From assembly GCA_010015745.1 (NCBI GenBank), contig ML978256.1, forward strand, positions 1-64,000: a stretch of 64,000 bases of DNA, written 5' to 3'. Position numbers and translations under genes: made by a program. The DNA comes from Setomelanomma holmii. Taxonomy: Eukaryota; Ascomycota; Dothideomycetes; Pleosporales; Phaeosphaeriaceae. The notes under the pieces are model-generated. The model saw only the letters and a program-made list of their open reading frames with translations. It did no database searches and was not told the DNA's origin. Shown in pieces: positions 35,284-47,243 of this stretch. Numbering within the stretch: the stretch's first letter is position 1; each line of letters opens with the position of its first letter.

Positions 35284-35917
35284 ACTGATCGTCACAACTC
35301 GCAATGATCCCAAGTGTATTTCGCTGAAGCAAGACGGGACCACAAAGATACAAGTACGGCTATCGTTCATCTGGCTTTTATTGCGCACAGGCGACCCGCG
35401 ACCTGCCCAAAACATTGCATGACTGACTCGCTAGCCCCAATCGCCTAATGACATAGCTTGGTATAGTATCGCGTCTTGTTGTCCCTGATGGGACACAGCT
35501 GACAGCTCTTACGCGTGTCATCTAAGCTAGCGACAGTGCTACAAAGTAGCGAAGACCTCTTAGCATCCGTATGCTATCCGTCTTTATCTCTCTAAAATGC
35601 GCGTATACCTTCGCGCAGCCCTTGTTGATATATGTTAGAACGCATGTTGGTTACGGTGTCCCACCGGAGCTGGAGATGTGTGATAACAACACGCGGCTGT
35701 GGTGAAAGTCATCCAAGGGCAGGTGTATTATTAGAGCAGGATACACTTTGAACGCTTCTCACCCCTGATTCGCTGGAGTATTGATGCAAGAATCTGAACA
35801 AAGGGCAACTGCAGCATGTGTCGTATATCGACCGCATGATTATCAGAATGTACAACATGAACTGCTAGAGAAAGGAACTGTAGGTCCTCGTCCACATTCG
35901 CCAGGGATGTTTGCTGC
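35284..35917. other. Intergenic region between ABM protein and MFS 1
   Basis: There is no recognisable gene. A 73-codon minus-strand frame at 35731-35952 overlaps the extended 3' end of MFS 1 and has no features of a real protein. Confidence 0.35.
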
Positions 35918-36004
35918 TTAGACAACTTCCTTGCTCTTCTCATGCCCAGCACCTTGCAACCTTCGGTGCACCTTTTCAGTAAAATGTTCGTTGAAGCTTT
36001 TGGT

Positions 36005-37857
36005 TCAGAACGCGCAAATCACAGCAAACCCTCCAAACGCAAGACTGGCGTAGAAGACAGTGTGGTAGGCCACCACGTTACCGTTCTGTACAGCCTTAAC
36101 GAATTTGGCAACGTTTGCTGATGTCACACGGGGGATCTTGGTGAAAGTAGCCACGAGACTAGCCACAATAGATGAGGCAGTAAGCCTTTCAGCTTCGGCA
36201 ACAGCGCGAATCCGTGGAGTGATCTCTTGGGTCTTCTTGGTATTGAGGATGCTGGAGAAGATCGCCAAAGCGATAGACCCAAGCACTGAACGGCAAGATC
36301 CTAGCACTCCACTAGCACGACCAAGATCCTCCGGAGGAACGGTAAACGGTACGGCGATGATGGCAATGACTTCGATGATACCAACCGCAAACGAACCGAG
36401 AGTGGTGAAGAGTATCCCTCTGTCCCGAGTCGACGCATCGCAGGAGGCCATTGCTCCTATAAAAGCACACATCACCAGACTGGAGATGCGTAGCTGCCAG
36501 TGACCCCAGACCCATCGAACTGTGAGAGCTCCGATGACCTGGCCGAATGCAGTAGCTCCGCCCACTGTTCCGGACATGAGTCCAATCTCTATGTTGTCGG
36601 AACTGTACAAAGAGTTGATCATCTGTGGCCAAATAACGGTCAAAGAGTAGTAGAACATGGTGGCTACTGATGCGACTCCAGCCAGTGCGAGCCATCGGGC
36701 GTTCTTGAAAAGCGACATCGGAATGAGGGTATACTTCTGCGGGACATAGATTTCTACACTTTGTCAGCTGAAGGCATTCATACGTGTCATGGCAGAGACG
36801 TACCATATGCTGCAAAGGCAGCAAGGGTAACGAAGCCGACGACCAAAGGTGCGATAACGCTTGGAGATGACCAGTGGTATAAGCCTCCACCCCAAGACAA
36901 GCCCAGGACGAGCGATACGAGTCCACCAACGAACAAAGTGATACCGCCAAAGTCGAGTTCGACGAGCTGCTTTGTGATGGACTTGCCTTCATGGAGTTGA
37001 GCGTAAGATGGCGGATGATAACAGAAGAAGAAGAGAACGACCGCAATAGCTTGAGTGATCAGGTTGAGGTGGTAGTTCCATCGCCAGGAAAGCTCCGTGT
37101 ACCCGGCAAGCGCGCGGGCAATGACTGCGCCGAATGCGGCGAAGGGTACTGTCGTCATGAAGAGAAAGGCTGTGATTGCCGGACGATGCTTTTTGGCTAC
37201 AAGCTCCATAAGCACAAAACTGGTTGACTTAGTATGATTCGAATAACAGTTGACTCGAGTCGCACCTAAAGCTCGTCTGAACAGCACTCGCAAGACCAAC
37301 GAATACCGTGCCACCAATGATCGTAGGAACATCTTTAGCAGTAGCATTGATGATGGACCCGAGCATACCGAGCAAGCATCCTAAAATCATGAACCTGCGG
37401 ACGTCAGATGGGAGTTGTGTGTGTTGTATTCGTCTTGTTCATATGTAGACTCACCATCTACGGCCGAAAATATCGCTCAACCTGCCTACCAAGGTCAATC
37501 CAACACCAGTGCAGAGCGTTTTGACAGTAGGAATGAGAACATAGTTGGGGTTTGGACCAACATCGGCATTGATGATACCAATGGTGTTGGCCGGAAGGAC
37601 ATAGCCTGCTGAATGTGAGCGGCTGAGACCCGATTTTGTCAGAGTAGCGGACCTAGATACAATCGCTGAGCCATGAAGGAGACAGCAGCAACTGATCCGA
37701 TAAATCTCCAGTTGGTATAATACCCCTTGGGCATATCGGCCAGATCGCCTCCAACGGCTGACGCTGCTATGTAATCCGCATCATCGCTGATTGTGGTACG
37801 ATCAATTTCCTCTCGATGCTCACTGGCAGGTGACTTCTCTGTGTCGTTGGCAGCCAT
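36005..37857 (-). CDS. MFS transporter 1 (TRI12-like), C-terminal stop
   Basis: Five exons join in frame: 37857-37653, 37605-37455, 37394-37266, 37219-36804 and 36753-36005, with introns of 46-60 bp. The order matches TRI12-type efflux carriers with 12-14 membrane spans. Pieces seen are YVLPANTIGIINADVGPNPN, VGRLSDIFGRRW (A-motif region) and SFVLMELVAKKHRPAITAF. The open frame ends with FGGFAVICAF and TGA at 36005. After it the same frame runs another 28 codons, resembling a normal carrier tail (TKSFNEHFTEKVHRRL), to TAA at 35918. The TGA looks like TGG changed by G to A, so the protein is slightly shortened. It may import substrate or export product. It is divergent from the MaoC gene. Confidence 0.82.
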
Positions 37858-38302
37858 TTTGTGATGACGGAGGCTTTTGGTCAAAAGAGGAAGGACGTTC
37901 GTTTGAACTGACACACTGATGGACGCTTCGCCAGCCTCTTAAACTTCCCTTCTGGGTAGCTTGGTGGTGTCGTATGGGCTGTGACCGACTCAGCTCGCTC
38001 TTGAGAAGCGCCATACCGCTGGACTGTCAACCTCGACTGTGCCACAGAAGTCAGAAAATGAAGGGGCGTAATGCAACAGAGTCATTAGCACATCCGTTCC
38101 CCACACATGGATATGGGGTGCATACCGCACTAGCCGCTTTCGCGCTCAACCGCCACTGGGGCGTATGTAACCGTATCTGCACCAGAAACATCCACAAATG
38201 CGAAAATGATACTACCATGCAGCTACATTGGCACAGCGCGCGTGAGTACTTCCAGACCTTGGAACTTTCCTCTCCAACGTCTTTCCAGCACGTTGCGCAG
38301 CC
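37858..38302. promoter_or_regulatory. Divergent promoter region between MFS 1 and the MaoC gene
   Basis: A 445-bp gap lies between head-to-head genes. It is the third divergent pair of this kind in the cluster. No specific motif was identified. Confidence 0.35.
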
Positions 38303-39331
38303 ATGTCGTTGTACCCAGTGCGAAACGCTTCAGGCTGGTATGACAACGTGGATTTCAGGAAGGCCGCAGGGCACAAGCTGCCAGTTGTGAAAGTCAGCTA
38401 CCTGCGACGCGATGTGCTGCTATTTGTAAGGAGGAAGTTCATTTTCGCAACGAATGAATGCTGACACCATCTGTTAGGCAGCGGCCATTGGCGTAAAGAG
38501 GGAAGAGCTGCACTTTCTTTATGAGCTACACCCAGCATTTGCAGTCTTTCCTACCTTCGCGTCGAATCTCGCCTTTAAGCGAACGTCTCAGGATGTTTTC
38601 GACTTCATCGAGCGCATGATTGCCTCGAATGCGCCGGTACTGGGTACGCCACCTTTCGATCCTCAGCGTTCTGTCGATGGTGAGCGTGGTCTTGAGGTTT
38701 TGAATCCTTTACCCGTGGAATCTGCTGGACTGGACCTAGAGATCCAGGGTAAAGTCATCGGAGTTTATGACAAAGGAGGCAACATGATTCTGGAAGGAGA
38801 AAACACGCTAGTGGACGTGAAGACGGGAAAAGAATATGTTAAGTTCACTAATACAGCGTTCGGAATCGGCCAAGGAGGCTATTGGGGCCGAGGGGACCTA
38901 CGAAGAAAGGCTATCCTGCTCCAGATCGTCAGCCAGATGCAGTGCATTATTACAAGACATCACCAGAACAAGCGCTGCTCTATCGGTTGTGCGGCGACTA
39001 CAATCCTCTCCACGCAGACGAGCAGTTCGGCAAGAGAGCCGGCTTCAAGGGAAGTATAATGCAGGGTCTTGGAACCTGGAACATCGCAGCGCACGGAATA
39101 TTGTTTGAGCTTGGCGGTAGTGACTCGAACAGATTCAAGAGTATCACTGCAAGGTTTGCAAATGTGGTTTATCCCGGCGAAACTCTGGTGACGAAAATGT
39201 GGAAGACACCTGGAAAGGATTGCAACTGCAACGTTGTATTCGAGACTACGGTACAAGAAGATGGACGTGTCGCCTTGTCAAATGGTTTCTGTGTACTAAC
39301 GCCTGCTCGGACTGCGACAAGCAAGTTATGA
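38303..39331 (+). pseudogene. Peroxisomal MaoC-type enoyl-CoA hydratase 2, one frameshift
   Basis: Two-hot-dog hydratase like the C-terminal part of peroxisomal multifunctional enzyme 2. The ATG at 38303 starts MSLYPVRNASGWYDNVDFRK. One intron at 38426-38477 joins in frame. The hydratase-2 signature with catalytic Asp and His is intact (LCGDYNPLHADEQFGKRAGF near 38980). The end SKL is a canonical PTS1. Between YWG and PRGPTKKGY, at a run of four G near 38884-38887, one base is missing; five G would restore continuity. Everything else is conserved, so either the gene was lost recently or the assembly has a homopolymer error. Family role: hydration of trans-2-enoyl-CoA to (3R)-hydroxyacyl-CoA. 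Confidence 0.85.
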
Positions 39332-39627
39332 CGAGTGCTTTACGACTGTCGCAAGCAATTGCACTTAGGCATATAACAATGCTTTGGGGTAGAGTCAGCC
39401 GGAGCGTGTTCCTAGAATCCTTCGTAGTATTAGGCATACCCAAATGTATTGCAAAAGCCAGAACGTGCTCTCGACTCGATGTTGTTGGTCGCGAGCCGAT
39501 CTGACAAGCTCAGCATAAACGCAGCGCAACTGAGATGGAAGATCTTTGCTCTGAAAGCAAATAAATCATCCGCACGACCCTGAACGACCCGAGAAGCACG
39601 TTTCGAAAGCGCCCATAATTGTTCACT

Positions 39628-41479
39628 TCAAGGCGCATTGCCACTTTCATTGGAGTTCCTCTCCTTCTCTTGAGCTCTTGAACGCTTCTTCTCGGCTAGC
39701 TCCTGCCTCCATTTCATGCCGTCCCGCATGACCCATAGCACGACACCTATTAGTAGCACGTACACAAGCGCGAGAAATGTGAACGCCCAGCCGGGGTTCA
39801 TTGCTTCGCACATCGGAATGATCGCAGCGGAACCACCAGCACTCATCAGGCATCTGACGAAGTTGATCGCTGCTGTTGCTGCAGCGGGCTGGTCGCGATG
39901 GAAGTCAATGACCAGGTTATTGGTACTGTTGAACGCCGTAGATATGCCGAAGCCGATGATGAACAAGGCAATCTCGGGACCCGCCAAATGCGTTTGGAAC
40001 TTCACTGTCCACCCAAAAGCTATCAATCCAAGTATACCCAGTATATGCCCAGGTAGAACGATCTCGAGTCTCACTCGCTCGATTGGGAAGTTGCTGAGGT
40101 CTTGCTGCTTGCCTTTCGTGATCGTCATGCCAATGGCTTTCGCATGCCGGCGGAAGTTCCAATCAACGACATAACCCATGGTCAATGACGAGAGGAGCGA
40201 ACCCATACCATTCGCGATATAGCAGAGACCGATGTCGAGCTCGTTGAGGTGGTACGCATTACGATAGAGGGTGGGAATCGCAGACATCGTGACCCTAACA
40301 CGGGAGCTTGAAGTTAGACAGGGCGGACTGAAGGGCTCTTATGCCTCAGAGAAGTCTTACATTGCGCCAGTGAAGAAGAAACCATTGTATAGAAGCATAA
40401 TGCCAGACTCCTTTTCCGCGATGATCCTGAAGGTGGCCATGGGACTCGGCCAGGCTATTTTTCTCTTCTTTGGTTTGGTCTCTTCGTTGTCGACGTCATC
40501 TGGTGATTGTTTGGCAAGCTGACGCTGCTGCCACCAGCTAATGACGGACTGGTTGATGCCTGTTGCTGGCACAGAGCCGTTTCCAACGATCTTGCGGCAT
40601 GTTTCAGGGAATAGGAAGACAAAGACTACCAACAATACGCCAGAGAACATCGCTAGGAAAAAAAATATACTTCGCCATCCGAGGTATTGTGCCAAAACAC
40701 CACCCAAGGTAGGACCAAAGGCAGGGCCCTGCCGAGTGTTAGACTTAGCCAGCTCATGCTATCTAAAGCTCTTTGATAGTGTTCAATACCATGAGGATGC
40801 CTGCTCCAGCAAATCCCATCCATTTGCCTCGTTCAGCTGAAGTCACAATATCTGCGACAACCGCGAAGGTGAGAGCAATAGCTGCTGAACAACCTGCGGC
40901 TTGGACCATGCGTAGGACGAGCAGGGCGACGTAATTGGTTTGCAAAGCGAGCCCAATATTTGCGGCGATGAAGATGACGAAACACACGATGAATGACAGT
41001 CTTCGGCCGCTGTTGTCAGACATGGCACCTATGAGCGCCGGGGCGATAGCTTGAGCAATCTGATAGGGTTAAAAGTCTTCCTAGAGAACTTCAGACGCTT
41101 TGCAAGCCTCGAACTGACCATGTATGTCGTGATGGCAATGTTGACTTGGGCTGACGAGATATGAAGAACATCAGAGAGGACATTCTGCAGAGGTAAACAT
41201 GCGAGGTCAGCACATATTTGATACTCAATCCATAGTCGAACTCACCAAGGCTGGCAGGAAAGTGACGCCACCAAATGGCGATATCAGGGCCGACACGGCT
41301 ACTAGGAAGATAATCCATATCCTCATGCCTTTGCTGAAGACAGAATATGGTGGTTCAGACACCTGTCGTTCTAAAGTTTCAGGTCGTCCAATCTTTTCAA
41401 CGTCCATAGCGCTCGGTGTTTCCATAATTTCGGATGCATTCTCAAGGGAAATGTCCGAAGCAGCTTTGTCGGTTTTCAT
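39628..41479 (-). CDS. MFS transporter 2 (DHA1 drug:H+ antiporter type)
   Basis: Five exons join in frame with introns at 41185-41245, 41060-41118, 40729-40789 and 40295-40360 (59-66 bp, slightly longer than elsewhere). The cytosolic N-terminus precedes a first span (IWIIFLVAVSALISPFGGV). Next come IGAMSDNSGRRLSFIVCFVI, the DHA1 motif A-like loop, and PAFGPTLGGVLAQYLGWRSI, motif C. The later half has six more hydrophobic spans and ends in a Lys/Arg/Glu-rich tail. Length is about 550 residues, with no stop or frameshift. Carriers of this type extrude small organic molecules. It lies tail to tail with the MaoC gene and could be part of the cluster or its border. Confidence 0.85.
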
Positions 41480-42345
41480 GAAAGTGTTCCCTTGACGTAA
41501 TGTGTTCCAAGGCTAAGATGTGTTGTCTGCAATATACGTTTGACTTCCAAGGTTGAGCGTTGGATCGAACGAAGGTAGTCAGTATCAGTGGGTGAAGCCT
41601 GACATGAAAATGATGCAAGCAAGCCTCGTGGCGCCTCCGGGGTATCGACATCTTAAGATGCTGCCTGTGGAGCTGCACAGCTAGCGTCGGTTCGGAAGCC
41701 TCCACCCAATGCGCACCATTCTGCCCGTCAAGAGTGGCGTTTCGCATCTGAGGTTGGAGTTAAACATGTGCACTTTGCTTAGAAGCGCAATGTGCGACGA
41801 CGATTGCTTATGCTACTGCATTGTAGGGCTTCAGATCTTCGGTCTTCGCACAATAAAGAGTCAACAGCTGGGCTGGATAGTGTCGCATGCGCAGAAGAGG
41901 CAGGTGAGTATGGTGATGCGTGGCCGGAAATGCGCCGCGGTTGAGATAAGCCTATTTCCGGGCTACCGTCATCGGCGTTGAAGCCGAGATCCGCATTATG
42001 CGCACGCGAGGTAGTGACGTGAACCACTACTGTTCATAGACATAACCTAAGGCTTCGAAGCATACGCGCGATTCCATCAAGTACAGAGGTAATGGAGTGT
42101 TCAACTACCCCAAAGATATCCTTCTCGTAATTCGTACAAACCACTTCAACTCGTTCATGCGCACTCTCTCGACCTCGGGATGTCCTTTGATCGACAGTCA
42201 TGAGACGAGACTATGGTTCGATCTTTCTACTGACATGCCTTCGTGAAGTATCTCTGGATATGTCTTTCGCCGACGATACATAACTGCAGATCTGCTCTAT
42301 GTACCTTGGCTACGGTGGTGACCACTCGTCCATCGGAGATCCCAA
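41480..42345. other. Intergenic region between MFS 2 and the amidotransferase-like gene
   Basis: These 866 bp hold no gene I can support. Short frames here lack homology by eye. The right part is the 3' flank of the next gene. Confidence 0.35.
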
Positions 42346-43302
42346 TTACTCAATATCGTCATCATCACCGTGGAAGAATCTGATCACCGCCTTTGCGACT
42401 CTTTGCCCGTCATGCATCCAGTCCGCACGCTCACTCGCCTCATCAGCATCTTTTTCCGACAGACTGCCAGCCTTGACTCTCATTTCTAACTGCCTCTTTA
42501 CCATGACCTCATTGAACTCCATGTGTCCCTGCGTCGTAAACAATCTTTTCTGAATATATACACCTTGCACACCCGTGTGCTCGCTCGTCCCCCAGGCATG
42601 AACTTTCGTGCCTTTTGGCAAGAGATCAGTAGTGCTTGTAGAAGGAGGTTTGACTACATGATCGATGTGCATCTGATGCAGGTGGATCCGATCCTCCGTC
42701 TTGGATAAGTCAAAGAGGGTTCGCCCAATGTCGGAGAGTATGATGGGCGAGTGCGACAGTTCCCATTCTCTGTTCGCTGCTGGAGCCACTTCAGAGCCCA
42801 GCATACGGCAGAGAATTTGATGGCCAAAACAAACGCCAGTGAATCGAATATCTGGTCGGTGAACCCAAAGGTCTTTATTTTGTTAGCGCACTGTAATGCT
42901 AGATGCTTTGGAGACATAGGCACATTTGATCAGGTCTATCAGCTTGTGAATCCACTCGTCATCCCCATGGGCGTCCCACTCGCTTCCAGTGATCAGAATT
43001 GCTTGTATGTCCTCAGTGATCTCTTCTTTCTTCGGTATCTGTCCTCCCTCTGGTTCCACAATATATTGCATGGCAGTTTCGATACCTAATGCGGGCGAAT
43101 GGGCCTCGCCGGCCTCTCTCAGCAGCTCATTCAGTATGTCACCAAATGAGCCCTTCTCCTTTTGTGTATCTGGGTGCGGCTCATCGGTTTCGAGTACAAG
43201 CATGCGCACCTTGTCGGGGTGGTCGGAGACTATTGTGCGAGCTGCTGGTGGTACCATTGCGATGTGGGAAGCGTGGAATTGTCGAGATTGAGAGGAAATC
43301 AT
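42346..43302 (-). CDS. Class I glutamine amidotransferase-like protein
   Basis: Two exons joined by an intron at 42873-42923 (51 bp, GCTAAC branch). The conserved core is RFTGVCFGHQILCRML, with the nucleophile Cys, and TTQGHMEFNE, with the His and a Glu two residues on, so the Cys-His-Glu triad is in place. AILITGSEWDAHGDD is the usual oxyanion-side segment. The start may be 43302 (MISSQSRQFHASHIAM) or 43257 (MVPPAARTIVSD); the first could give a short presequence-like N-terminus. Stand-alone GATase1 proteins of this kind in fungi may hydrolyse gamma-glutamyl amides, but the substrate is not known. Confidence 0.85.
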
Positions 43303-43656
43303 GAGCTGTCTGAACGAAGAACGAAAGATCAATCTGAATACTAGTGACCTTCTACGCAACGTTTGGATAAATGACGCGCGCAGGCTTGAACATTTCACAC
43401 CTAAGCCAGCTGAAAAGTCCAGATTTCAGGGCGACAAGAGATGTGGCGGTGGCATGCTGCCGCCCAAGAGAGCCTCATCCTATGGCATAGAGCCTCCATC
43501 TTGGTCTGCTATCAATGACGGTATGTGTCGAAATATGGTGCAAAATTTGGCGCTATATAACGTAATTAGGAGGTCTTGGAAAGCTTGTGTTCCGATCATT
43601 CCGAGCATTTGGAACCACGGAATGAAGAGCGTCGAAACTTGACATTGCATCACACC
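43303..43656. other. Intergenic region upstream of the amidotransferase-like gene
   Basis: These 354 bp lie between the promoter side of one minus-strand gene and the 3' end of the next. No feature was identified. Confidence 0.35.
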
Positions 43657-44874
43657 TTATTCCACGCCTTTGCCTTTCATCTTCAACTCTTCTGGGTCAT
43701 GTTCTGCTTGCCCCCTTTTACCCTGCGATTCCTCACCTGTCAGCACTTCCGTGAAGACCTTGCGTAGGCGCTCGATGGCCTCCTCGCCGATCTGGTAATG
43801 TACCACAAATCTGCCGGCGCGGACTCTGACGCCATACTTCTCTGCGAGCTCAATGAAGTAGTTCAGGTCGACGCCGTGGGCTTCAAGATCGAGCCACACC
43901 ATGTTGGTGTCTACAGGGTACTGCAGCTTACCTCCCAGATCTGTCCAGCTCTTCTGAATCTTCTTCGCGTTCTCGTGAGACTGTGCGAGCTTGCCGCCGA
44001 GAAAGGTCTCCTCGACTGCCACCCTCGCAGGAGCAGCAACGACACCCGCTTGCCTCAAGCCTCCGCCAATGGACTTGCGTATCCAACGGCTGCGCTTGAT
44101 GAAGGCTTTGGTGCCAACGATTATGCTGCCAATGGGCGCACCAAGCCCTTTACTGAAACATAGGCTTATGCTGTTAAACTCGGCGCAAAATTCTTGAAGT
44201 GTTCCGGCTCCAGCAGCTACAGCTTCCCACAAACGAGCTCCGTCCAAGTGCATGATAATGCCGTTTTCTCGCGCCCACGACGATATGCGGCGCACCTCAG
44301 CAAGAGGCATGATGGCGCCATTGAGTGTGTTTTCGAGGGAGATGACCCGCGTGGGACAGGCGTGTACATCGTCGGAGATGACGGCGTACTTTTGCACCTC
44401 TTCGAGCGTGATGTAGTTGCCGTTCTTCGCGTCAATTGGCTGCATCATGGCCTGGCTCAGGCTGGCGACGCCACCGGCTTCGTAGTTTATGATGTGTCCG
44501 CGGCGGTCGCACAACACGGCCTGGGGCGGGGCTGTCAAATGCGACCGCAGGGCGACCTGATTACCCATGGTGCCTGAGAGCACCAGCAGAGCCTCCTCCT
44601 TGCCCGACAGTTCTGCGATGAATCGCTCGAGAGACAGGGTCGTGGGGTCTTCCATGGTCACATCGTCGAGCAGCGTGCACTGCTGGATCGCCCGCAGCAT
44701 CGACGCCGTGGGCGTGGTGTGCACGTCGGAGCGGAAGTCAAATGCAGCGGGATTCTCGTCGGCGCCCCAGGCGATGCCATTGGCGCCGTTGCTGCCATTG
44801 ACAGGGCCGTTCGATGGGGCACCCTTGCTGCCGTTGGCTGTGTATGCTGCGAACTCTGACATGGTACGGCGCAC
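43657..44874 (-). CDS. GLY1: L-threonine aldolase, PLP-dependent
   Basis: Single exon, 405 codons from the ATG at 44874, or 401 from 44862 (MSEFAAYTANGSKG). Family features are FDFRSDVHTTPTASMLRAI, the Gly-rich LVLSGTMGNQVALRSHL, HLDGARLWEA (Asp binding the PLP ring) and CFSKGLGAPIGS (Schiff-base Lys). The enzyme cleaves threonine to glycine and acetaldehyde. The N-terminus has a Gly/Asn/Ser-rich extension of about 30 residues and the C-terminus a charged tail, both common in fungal copies. There are no lesions. The symbol follows the yeast gene. Confidence 0.92.
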   Translation of the reverse strand: MRRTMSEFAAYTANGSKGAPSNGPVNGSNGANGIAWGADENPAAFDFRSDVHTTPTASMLRAIQQCTLLDDVTMEDPTTLSLERFIAELSGKEEALLVLSGTMGNQVALRSHLTAPPQAVLCDRRGHIINYEAGGVASLSQAMMQPIDAKNGNYITLEEVQKYAVISDDVHACPTRVISLENTLNGAIMPLAEVRRISSWARENGIIMHLDGARLWEAVAAGAGTLQEFCAEFNSISLCFSKGLGAPIGSIIVGTKAFIKRSRWIRKSIGGGLRQAGVVAAPARVAVEETFLGGKLAQSHENAKKIQKSWTDLGGKLQYPVDTNMVWLDLEAHGVDLNYFIELAEKYGVRVRAGRFVVHYQIGEEAIERLRKVFTEVLTGEESQGKRGQAEHDPEELKMKGKGVE

Positions 44875-45325
44875 AGGCGATGCGTGGATTCGGCGGGTCC
44901 GTGGGGTGGTGGGGAATGCGACGGAAGGGACGACACACGCACGTGGCTGCGTTCTTGCTGGACCAAGATGAGATTAATCCGGTAGCAGGTGGACTTGCCA
45001 CGTACTGCAGAGGCGTGCGAGTGGGTATAAGAGCGGTGGCGGCATTTCAAGGCGTCAGTTGTGAGTTCAAAGGGCGTGCACAGTTGTGACGATTATCAAA
45101 AACTCCGAAGCTATGCGGCGCGAAAACGGTGCGGCTAGCCGAGGATAGGAAGGTGCACATCGGTACTCATTCTTCAACTCGGATACACGACCTTTGGATT
45201 GCTCATCGTTTCGACAGCCGTTCCTGTATATCGGATATGCAATGACTGGTCCGACCTCGATGGAGCCTATAGGTCATCTTCACTACTCCTCCTTCTATGT
45301 GTAGCCATGCGTACATGTTCAATGC
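44875..45325. other. Promoter side of threonine aldolase and 3' flank of TRM82
   Basis: These 451 bp carry no gene. The GC-rich left part is the aldolase upstream region. Confidence 0.4.
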
Positions 45326-47048
45326 TCACTCTTCGGCGCCTGGTCTCTTCCTTAGATTCTCAACGCTGTAGAGTATGTCTCGCGCCGACTTCTTCTCCGA
45401 AGACGCTTGATCTGCTCCATTGCCGATAGGCGTGTCGCCATTGGTAGCTTCGTCGTCCATTAGGCTCCCTTGCCCTGCGAAGCCGACAAATACCTTTCCC
45501 ACAATCTCGTCCTCCTGCCATTGACCGTCCGTCTGCTTGCTGAAGTACTGCAGCCGCGCCGCAATCTATAGCATTTCGTCAGTCTTGATAATTGGTCGTT
45601 GATATGTCCCCCTACCTTGTCTTTTCGGACTAGAGTTGTGGAGCCCGCTTTGTGAATATTATCTATCGACACGACGATTGAACAGGAGTTGTCAGATCCC
45701 TTGATGAAAGCAACATCGAGTGCATTACCATTCAGTGAAATGGTTGTGGCACTCTTTGCGTTCGAGCCGATCTCAAATTCGAACAACGCTGGCAGCCCTT
45801 CGCACGCTACAAGCACGGCGTTCGTCTGTTCCCGATTTAGTGATGTACGCAGGCGTGATAGTTAAAACTCACGAGGGCGTCGAGGCCAGGGATGTTCCAG
45901 ATTCCAGAGACTGCGACTTTGAACCCTTGGTCATTGTCGGGTAGCGATGGACTGAGGTCTGAACGAGCCTTGCGGTGCTGTAATGCGGTATCGCGAAGAG
46001 GTAGCCTCTCAACGAGTCGGTAATTTTGCCAATCCCAGACGTAGAGGCAAGCGTCTCCTCCGCCAGATACCAATAGCTTCAACGGCGTCAGACATAGACG
46101 GCTGATGAACTCCTCGTGTCCCAAGCAGAAGCCTTCGATGATATGGGCCTGTGGTACACCTCGAGATATGCGGATATGTTCATCTCTGTCCGCTGTAATG
46201 ATGTAGCTGCGATTGCCCTTCTTTGCGTACGCAAGGTCAGTCAGCATGGATACGTGTCCCAGCAGGAGATCGTGTTTGAACGTCATAGCTTCCTTAGTCT
46301 TCAACGGCCCCTTCGCTTTTTGCTTCAGCTGTTCTTCCAAGGTTCGTCGATTTCTTCCAGAATGAACGGTGAGGACAGTGGCTGAAGGTGTAAAGTCTTT
46401 GTCTACTGGTTGCTCTGTGACCACAGGGTTTTCAGCCGGTTCATCGTTGGGCGACGGAATCAGCGGCAGAGCGTAGACATCTCCGAACTTGTCGGCACAC
46501 AGTATGGTGAAATCATCAGACGTCAAAGTGATCGAAGACGGCTTTCTCGACATGCAACTTCATCGTGTTAGTATATTCGCTTTGCTCGAGCTGGGATTGC
46601 CGTACCGCTCACTCAATTGCTGAAATTGACCCTCCTTGTCGACTTGAAAGACCCGGATGCACTTATCCTCGCCTGTCACGCCAATCAGGTACTCGCCATT
46701 GCTTGACAAGATGATGCTAGAGAAATTTGGTCCACGCTCTGTGGGTGCTGGTGATAATTTGATGCGCTTTCCAGGTGGCTCCTGCGCCTCGTCTGCCTCG
46801 TTTTCCTACAGAACTCAGCAATCGTGCACCAACTGTAGTACAAACATTTCGACTGACTATAGCCATCCAACAACCCCATGTTCCGCACTTACGATTTGTT
46901 GTTGTTGTTCATCTTGCTGCGGCCACACTGATGTCGCGCCGGTGCTGCTTTGGGCCACAAGCTTCGATCCACTTGCACCAAACACGGTCCATTTGTTGGA
47001 GTCGTCCGAGTCTGTGCGAGCGACGAGACACTGGTATGGGAAAATCAT
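45326..47048 (-). CDS. TRM82: tRNA (guanine-N7) methyltransferase non-catalytic subunit, WD repeats
   Basis: WD-repeat partner of the Trm8 methyltransferase, which makes m7G46 in tRNA. From the ATG at 47048 (MIFPYQCLVARTDS) the exons give GKRIKLSPAPTERGPNFSS, FSSIILSSNGEYLIGVTG and KPSSITLTSDDFTILCADKF. Next are the signature LLGHVSMLTDL and SYIITADRDEHIRISRGVPQ, then GHEEFISRLCLTPLKLLVSG. The C-terminal exons end KRPGAEE at 45326. At least four short introns are needed, near 46810-46895, 46555-46605, 45840-45870 and 45565-45615; I did not fix every boundary. It shares a 195-bp divergent region with RPP0. Confidence 0.88.
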
Positions 47049-47243
47049 GTTGTAGCGAATCTGCACTTCGCATAGCAGTGGAAGCTAAAGTTTCGAAGAC
47101 ACTTCGCCCAATGGGTGCTAGCGCGGCCTAACCGAGGAGCCACCGGAAGTCCAAAATCTTCGTTACGCGCTCCTTCCTCCAACCACCAAACAACACAACC
47201 CAATCTAAGTCCTTAAACATCCCTTTGCGTCACCACGAACACA

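Noticed and set aside
36312..37046. 244-codon frame overlapping MFS 1 on the same strand
   Set aside because: It crosses an intron of MFS 1 in another frame and shows low-complexity Ser/His/Arg-rich sequence, so it is a frame shadow.
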